Assembly (NCBI GenBank): GCA_032622095.1 | Contig: CP136068.1 | Coordinates: 9,531,729 to 9,595,728 of the forward strand | Direction: 5' to 3' | Source of the DNA: Siphonodentalium dalli | Lineage: Eukaryota > Mollusca > Scaphopoda > Gadilida > Siphonodentaliidae | Length of the DNA: 64,000 bases | Shown: one piece after another, positions 57,360 through 64,000 of the stretch | Position numbering within the stretch: position 1 is the first letter of the stretch | Layout: every line of letters begins with the position of its first letter | The notes under the pieces: generated by a model | What the model saw: only the letters and a program-made list of their open reading frames with translations | Databases searched by the model: none | Told to the model about the DNA's origin: nothing | Made by a program: the position numbers and the translations under genes

Positions 57360-58171
57360 GTGAGTTGATGGAAGCGTGACTACCCGACCCGGGTCGTCCA
57401 CATTTTTAGGGTCGGGTTATTTGGTATTTTCTTGTAAAATGTGAAAGATGGTCTATCTCTTTGTAAACATGTGTTATATAGTTAGCAGGGTATAAAATAT
57501 TATACATGCATCGAATACCCCTGTCCGGAAATGTTTATATCGATTAATATTGATTATATTTCGAAAATGTTCTGGTTTAAAAACATGTGGTTGTTTAGAT
57601 AACGAACAATAATGGTTACTTTTAACAGAGACCTTAAATTATATTTTGTAATTTGGTCACACATGAACGTTAATTAGACTTATTATCGCTTATAACTATG
57701 TAATAAAACAATACAAACAATCAATCTGGAACATTTGATGTTCGGAGCATAGTTATGGGAACACCCTAATTATCTATATCGCTATAATAATGCTATCGCC
57801 TGAATGGTCTATTATTAAAATAGAAAATAAATTGTCCCACTTAATCATCTCATTTTATAATAAAATATTCGAAATAAAATCAATAGTAATTGATAAAAGC
57901 GTTTCCGGACTTGGGTCTTCAATTCATATTTATTATTTTACACGCACGAAACTATTTTAAAATTGGTATATAAATAGATATATTTAATATTCCAACATAT
58001 CCTCTCAAAAATACGCACATAATCGACTTATAATGTGCAAATAGGTTGATGTTGGATTATTAGATTTTGAAATAAGCAGATAATGGACTCATATCCGTTA
58101 TTCCGTGTTATGGCTCAGGCATCTATTTGTGTCATTGTCCACACAAAATTAACCTATAATAAAGTCATTAT
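57360..58171 (+). other. Intron start of the 57-kb PAN gene
   Basis: AT-rich sequence without coding features, up to the inverted-repeat element. Confidence 0.45.
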
Positions 58172-60236
58172 CGGCTGAATTCTGGTCTCAGGTCTAGACC
58201 ACCCTAATAATCACGGTGTTCCATGTCAGGACTTGGTCTCGCGAAACCACCTGGTCTCAAGCTGGGATCGGCGCATTGTTGTACAATCAACGACAATCAA
58301 TGACAATCTATGGACAAAAGCGTGCTGAGCGCTGCATCGAGATTGGTGTGTTGGTGTCTCCAAACCTGAGCATGCACGTGAAAGTGGCTTATATCCGTGT
58401 TGTATAGCGGTATATGTATGCTGTCGCCGTTCGACAGGGATCATGGGGCAGGGGTGGTGCGGATTTCTCACCCCCCTATGCTGATGTAACGACGTTGTCA
58501 GTTTTACGGGTGGAGGAAAGTCTACGCAGAGACTAAATTCACCGAGAAACACTCCGCTGTGTGTAGAAATACCGACACCGGAAAGGGACCGACAAACTTG
58601 CCCAGATACACGAATAAGATTATCCTCACTTAGAGTGGATCGCGAATCCGTGCTTGTCGGCATTCGAACCAGCTTCGTCAGCGCTAGATGGCAAATGGCG
58701 GGCATAATGCCCCGAGTATTCCATCGACGGGACCACCGGCGCCTTTTACAATCAATGTATAGTGTAAAATAGTGTTTGTTCAGATCAAGAACTAACTATA
58801 TATTGTTCAACTTTACGTCAAATATGACACATAAATTACATTCATCCCTTTCAAACATTTCGAACCATTATTATAGGGGATATCAGGTGGGAATTTCCAA
58901 CAACTGGAAATAGTGAGGTACTTGTTGAAAATTTTCAACAATTCATTGGGGTGAGGGGGTGAGGGGGTGACATGTGCAATGTAATTTCGCGGACTTGGGA
59001 ATTTGCAATAAGTTGAAAATTTAGAAAGATTCTAAATAACTATCGCCGTGATTGAAGTTATTGAAAATAATTTTCCAGAAAATGTAACAATGTCACAACG
59101 GGGGTGGGGTGGGGGGGTTATTGTATCGGGAAAAAATCGAGATGGGTGCGTTGCATCCCACTCCCGATAGCAGATATTTCCATTGCCATGTAATTTTTTT
59201 CCAAATCCATGTTTAAAGATAAATTATGACAAATAAACCAATTTGAAATGTCAAGGTTTAAGAAACTGGACCAAATAAATCATTAATCAAGAGCATTTAG
59301 TTTAATTTAATTCAATAATTTAATTGGACATTTCCTTATTTTGAACCACAATTTTTCGTTCTGTCTTAATATAATTTTGAGAGTTTTTGCTGTTATATTG
59401 TATATCCAGTCCAGCAATAATTTATTCTAAAATGATGAATTAGTACTATCAAAACTAGCTCCGACCTCAATTAATTTCAGAAACACGGAACGAAAGACAC
59501 CCGCATCCAATGCGGATTACGTTCCGATTGCAAAACTACTATCATTCCCTATTTATCCGTGTCAACCAAACCCCTCGATAACATATTAGAAATAATAGCA
59601 CGAAAATCTTACTTAATCCATCTAACGTTAATATGCTTTCAAACACGGTAAGGATGTTATAAATAAAACTCCACTGTAAAGCCAGATAACCGCACGCATG
59701 ATTACAATCAAATTACCAATTTGTATCGTTACTGCGAAAACAGAAAAAGGTATTCTCGTCTCAGGTTCAAGTCTCGGTTTATACAAAAATCTCAGACCAG
59801 GGGGGTACTAGGTCTCAGTTGTAGACTATTACCTATAACACACATAATTATCGATTATATTACATTATGTCCAGTTCATATATAATTATAATCTTTCTTC
59901 AACACAGCATATCAATAAAACAAAATTCCAAATTGGTTAACATAAAAATAAATGCTTCCAAAAAATACATATGTTTCTGTTGCCAGAACTTGTACGTTAC
60001 CACATGGTTCGAATTATGAACTGATCAACAAAGGATTGAATGACAATAAGAAGGCAAACCATGGTTTACGTAAACCTGAGTTTAAAAAAGACGAGAATAC
60101 GGACCAGTGCTGACCAATAATCCCAGCTTACTCGCCTCGAAGCTGGGTAACACATGGCGATCACCGTGGTTTCGACCTGGTCTAGACTATAGTTTACATG
60201 AAACCCTGGTCTAGACCAGGGACCAGAATTCGGCCG
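58172..60236. mobile_element. 2.07-kb inverted-repeat element
   Basis: The left end CGGCTGAATTCTGGTCTCAG then GTCTAGACC is matched by the inverted right end (CGGCCGAATTCTGGTCCCTG, complement). TAT flanks both sides (58169-58171 and 60237-60239). The interior includes a GC-richer block with a 159-codon minus frame (58226-58705) of unknown nature and a hairpin near 60122-60148 (CCCAGCTT/AAGCTGGG). No transposase motif was recognised. Confidence 0.65.
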
Positions 60237-60595
60237 TATGAGTCGATGATGTGACTAAAACTCTCTTTTTGGAGATTCTAAGCAGATTTTCGACCTAAAC
60301 AAATCGTATTATAAGCAGATAATGTCGGGTGTTCGGGTGAACAAGCTGAATATTCATAAGTTGAAGCATGAATGAATTATGATTATGATAAATAATTGTG
60401 TACTCCCACTTTGTTGACAGCAACCACATAGTTGACTAATTTGGGTCTGACACCGCATGAAATCATAGTTATATCGCTCGTACCACCGGGATGTTATCTT
60501 AATTAGTCCACATGACAGTTTAACCAGGTTTAGCAGCTATGTTCTAATTTTAAAATGAAAATTGAAATGTTGCAAATACTACACAAATGTATATG

Positions 60596-61645
60596 TTTAG
60601 GGTCAGATACGTTTTGAAAAAAATGTCCTTGTATTTCAAAATGGATTTTCTCAATATATGTCAGGATTTTATTTTTGGAAAATTGTTACAAACGATAATT
60701 GTGACACAATATTTAAGAACAATCAACCCTTAGGAAAGTATACCCTGATTTCTTTATTCCTATAAAACTTCACGTTTTCATAAAGGTACCCGGAATGGGG
60801 TCCTGTTTATCCTGCATCTATTGTTTCCAATATGTGTTTCAGTATGTCTTATACCCCTCAACCTCGCAGAGTAGCCGATTATAGTTTTACCATAATTGTC
60901 ACCGGGAATTAGTGGTGGTGTCGAATTTCGCAGGGGTCGGGTGTTGGTGTCGCTGTAGTATGTCGGTATTTTTGCAATTACATGTATGTCAGGGTTGGTA
61001 TCGTCTGCTCGAAGATCTGTTGGAGAAAATATGGTTAAATGATATGCATCAAGAGGCAGACGGACGTTTTACATAAACCTAGCCAAAAATTGCAAGATAG
61101 TTTCAACAAAGATTTTCTCTAAATCTATTTTGGAAAAATATCTGCAAGCATCGTTTCATTGTAAATATAATCTGAGCAATTATTAAGAGAGGGCCAAAAC
61201 AATGAATTTTAAAACTTTTGAAAGGTGGAAAATATTAATTTCTTTTTTTGTCCGTTTCGGTACCAAGAACTGCTATAATAATTGATAAAGTTCACACAAC
61301 AATCAGCAGGCATGAAATGAACATTCTCAAATATAAAAAAATATTTATGGGTATTTGCCTTTCTAAATGAAAATAGTCATTGATTTCACGAATCAAGAGT
61401 ACATTAGTCTCTCGTGATCGTGATATATGGAATCATTGATATATAAACTGCACTTTTGAAACATATATAACTTACAGAAATTCTTGTTACCTGACAACAG
61501 AGAAGTAGTAAATATTGTCCATGCCATATGAGCAATGTAAATTATGTTATAATAACTTAAATATTGTGACACGACACAATAATCGCTTGAATTAAATTTC
61601 AAAAAGCAAAAAACATTTTGACAAAAACATGCGTCTGACCCTTAA
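60596..61645. mobile_element. TTAA-type element related to 3524-4488
   Basis: The left end TTTAGGGTCAGATACGTTTTG and the right end CGTCTGACCCTTAA are inverted. Internal sequence matches the 3.5-kb copy (tatttcaaaatggattttct, gataattgtgacaca). A second internal end-like sequence at 61058 (gaggcagacggacgtttta) resembles the right end of the older copy, so it may be two nested or rearranged copies. Confidence 0.65.
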
Positions 61646-61657
61646 TAAGACTATAAG

Positions 61658-63580
61658 AATAACAGCTATAAAGAGTGTCGCCCCGTTAATGAGAATGTAT
61701 GAGAATAACAGCTATAAAGAGTGTCGCCCCGTTAATGAGAATGTATGAGAATAACAGCTATAAAGAGAGTCGCCTCGTTAATGAGAATGTATGAGAATAA
61801 CAGCTATAAAGAGAGTCGCCTCGTTAATGAGAATGTATGAGAATAACAACTATAAAGAGAGTCGCCTCGTTAATGAGAATGTATGAGAATAACAACTATA
61901 AAGAGTGTCGCCCCGTTAATGAGAATGTATGAGATTAACAACTATAAAGAGAGTCGCCTCGTTAATGAGAATGTATGAGAATAACAACTATAAAGAGAGT
62001 CGCCTCGTTATTGAGAATGTATGAGAATAACAACTATAAAGAGAGTCGCCTCGTTAATGAGAATGTATGAGAATAACAACTATAAAGAGAGTCGCCTCGT
62101 TAATGAGATTGTATGGGAATAACAGCTATAAAGAGAGTCGCCTCGTTAATGAGAATGTATGAGAATAACAACTATAAAGAGAGTCGCCTCGTTAATGAGA
62201 ATGTATGAGAATAACAGCTATAAAGAGAGTCGCCCCGTTAATGAGAATGTATGAGAATAACAACAATAAAGAGAGTCGCCTCGTTAATGAGAATGTATGA
62301 GAATAACAGCTATAAAGAGAGTCGCCTCGTTAATGAGAATGTATGGGAATAACAACAATAAAGAGAGTCGCCTCGTTAATGAGAATGTATGAGAATAACA
62401 GCTATAAAGAGAGTCGCCTCGTTAATGAGAATGTATGAGAATAACAACTATAAAGAGAGTCGCCTCGTTAATGAGAATGTATGAGAATAACAACTATAAA
62501 GAGTGTCGCCCCGTCAATGAGAATGTATGAGAATAACAACTATAAAGAGAGTCGCCTCGTTAATGAGAATGTATGAGAATAACAGCTATAAAGAGAGTCG
62601 CCTCGTTAATGAGAATGTATGAGATTAACAACTATAAAGAGAGTCGCCTCGTTAATGAGAATGTATGAGAATAACAACTATAAAGAGAGTCGCCTCGTTA
62701 ATGAGAATGTATGAGAATAACAACTATAAAGAGTGTCGCCCCGTCAATGAGAATGTATGAGAATAACAACAATAAAGAGAGTCGCCTCGTTAATGAGAAT
62801 GTATGAGAATAACAGCTATAAAGAGAGTCGCCTCGTTAATGAGAATGTATGAGAATAACAGCTATAAAGAGAGTCGCCTCGTTAATGAGAATGTATGAGA
62901 TTAACAACTATAAAGAGAGTCGCCTCGTTAATGAGATTGTATGAGAATAACAGCTATAAAGAGAGTCGCCTCGTTAATGAGATTGTATGAGAATAACAAC
63001 TATAAAGAGTGTCGCCCCGTTAATGAGAATGTATGAGAATAACAGCTATAAAGAGAGTCGCCTCGTTAATGAGAATGTATGAGATTAACAACTATAAAGA
63101 GAGTCGCCTCGTTAATGAGAATGTATGAGAATAACAACTATAAAGAGAGTCGCCTCGTTAATGAGATTGTATGAGAATAACAACTATAAAGAGTGTCGCC
63201 CCGTTAATGAGAATGTATGAGAATAACAGCTATAAAGAGAGTCGCCTCGTTAATGAGAATGTATGAGAATAACAACTATAAAGAGAGTCGCCTCGTTAAT
63301 GAGAATGTATGAGAATAACAACTATAAAGAGTGTCGCCCCGTTAATGAGAATGTATGAGATTAACAACTATAAAGAGAGTCGCCTCGTTAATGAGAATGT
63401 ATGAGAATAACAACTATAAAGAGAGTCGCCTCGTTAATGAGAATGTATGAGAATAACAACTATAAAGAGAGTCGCCTCGTTAATGAGAATGTATGAGATT
63501 AACAACTATAAAGAGAGTCGCCTCGTTAATGAGAATGTATGAGATTAACAACAATAAAGAGCGTCGCCTTATTAATGAGA
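61658..63580 (+). repeat. 46-bp satellite, about 42 units
   Basis: Constant 46-bp step of aataacaactataaagagag, then tcgcctcgttaatgagaatg, then tatgag. Variants: agct or aact after aac; aata or atta at the start; and a linked pair, gagTgtcgccCcg versus gagAgtcgccTcg. It starts within 20 bp of the TTAA end of the preceding element and ends in a degraded unit. Confidence 0.95.
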
Positions 63581-64000
63581 ATAACGACCATGAACAGTTT
63601 TTATTGTTTACAGCCTATTTTTGATTGTGATATTTATAATGATTTATAAAAAAAGAATGGACATTTAAATTCGTTATACTCATGCATATATGTACTTGCT
63701 ATTTCTTCTTTGTGCATTTGCCATCCAATTTATGTCAAAACAGGGAAGGTAACGATATATGTTCAGTACTGAACTCTACAAACAACGCTGATAATAACTC
63801 ATGATACCGATTTCCATATAGCGCGTAAAACAAATAAACTTCACATGGATCAAGCTAATACTTATTTCACAACAAATAGCTCATGATTGAGACAACTCTG
63901 GACCGCCCATGTGGCTATAATCCTCGCCGACCGAGTCATTAATCCCTGCCTGCCTGATGAACAGGATATACCCCCAGGAACATCTGTCAAATATTTGTTT
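63581..64000. other. Spacer at window end
   Basis: No coding or repeat feature recognised. Confidence 0.4.

Noticed and set aside
61658-63580. CRISPR-like array
   Set aside because: Units are contiguous 46-bp repeats without variable spacers, in a eukaryotic context.

Overview
The window looks like nuclear DNA of a marine invertebrate, most likely a lophotrochozoan such as a mollusc. It is AT-rich, protein-coding signals are sparse and split by introns, GT/AG splice signals flank the recognisable exons, and the spacer is packed with non-LTR retrotransposon remnants, short inverted-repeat elements, Helitron-like arrays and satellites. I see no bacterial operons, CRISPR array, rRNA or tRNA gene. 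The species assignment is inference only.

Host genes. Four copies of a PAN/apple-type first exon are present. Two on the minus strand look intact (337-616 and 27859-28135), one near 8.4 kb is broken, and an unrelated-sequence relative lies on the plus strand (57089-57359). A secreted C-type-lectin-like protein of 158 residues can be assembled from two minus-strand exons (20816-21086 and 15487-15692); the codon phases fit exactly across a 5.1-kb intron full of repeats. An intronless Cys-loop ligand-gated channel subunit lies at 43349-44659. An uncharacterised cysteine/histidine-rich protein (50289-51500, minus) has had its C-terminal end replaced by the edge of a segmental duplication. The PAN, lectin-like and receptor genes belong to families often expanded in such animals for recognition and chemosensation, but nothing here shows that they work together.

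Layout. 0-10 kb: PAN exon, LINE fragments (one split by a TTAA-target element), a broken PAN copy. 10-15 kb: two near-identical 452-bp MITEs and a 975-bp element with nested hairpins. 15-21 kb: lectin-like gene whose intron carries a 36-bp minisatellite and a 2.87-kb long-inverted-repeat element ending in CACAGTG. 21-28 kb: LINE remnant, dispersed repeats, second PAN exon. 28-34 kb: three copies of an element whose ends are 16-bp iterated repeats, then Helitron-type tandem repeats. 34-40 kb: satellite cluster with a 197-bp tandem array and TTAA-target elements carrying long hairpins. 40-42 kb: LINE endonuclease/RT remnant with an inserted hairpin. 43-45 kb: channel gene. 45-51.5 kb: segmental duplication split by a tandem Helitron array, then the truncated gene. 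52-64 kb: hAT-like element, LINE scrap, PAN exon, two more inverted-repeat elements and a 42-copy 46-bp satellite.

The least ordinary structures are the CACAGTG-ended long-TIR element in the lectin intron, the iteron-ended inverted-repeat element, and the TTAA elements whose empty target sites are preserved in neighbouring repeat copies.
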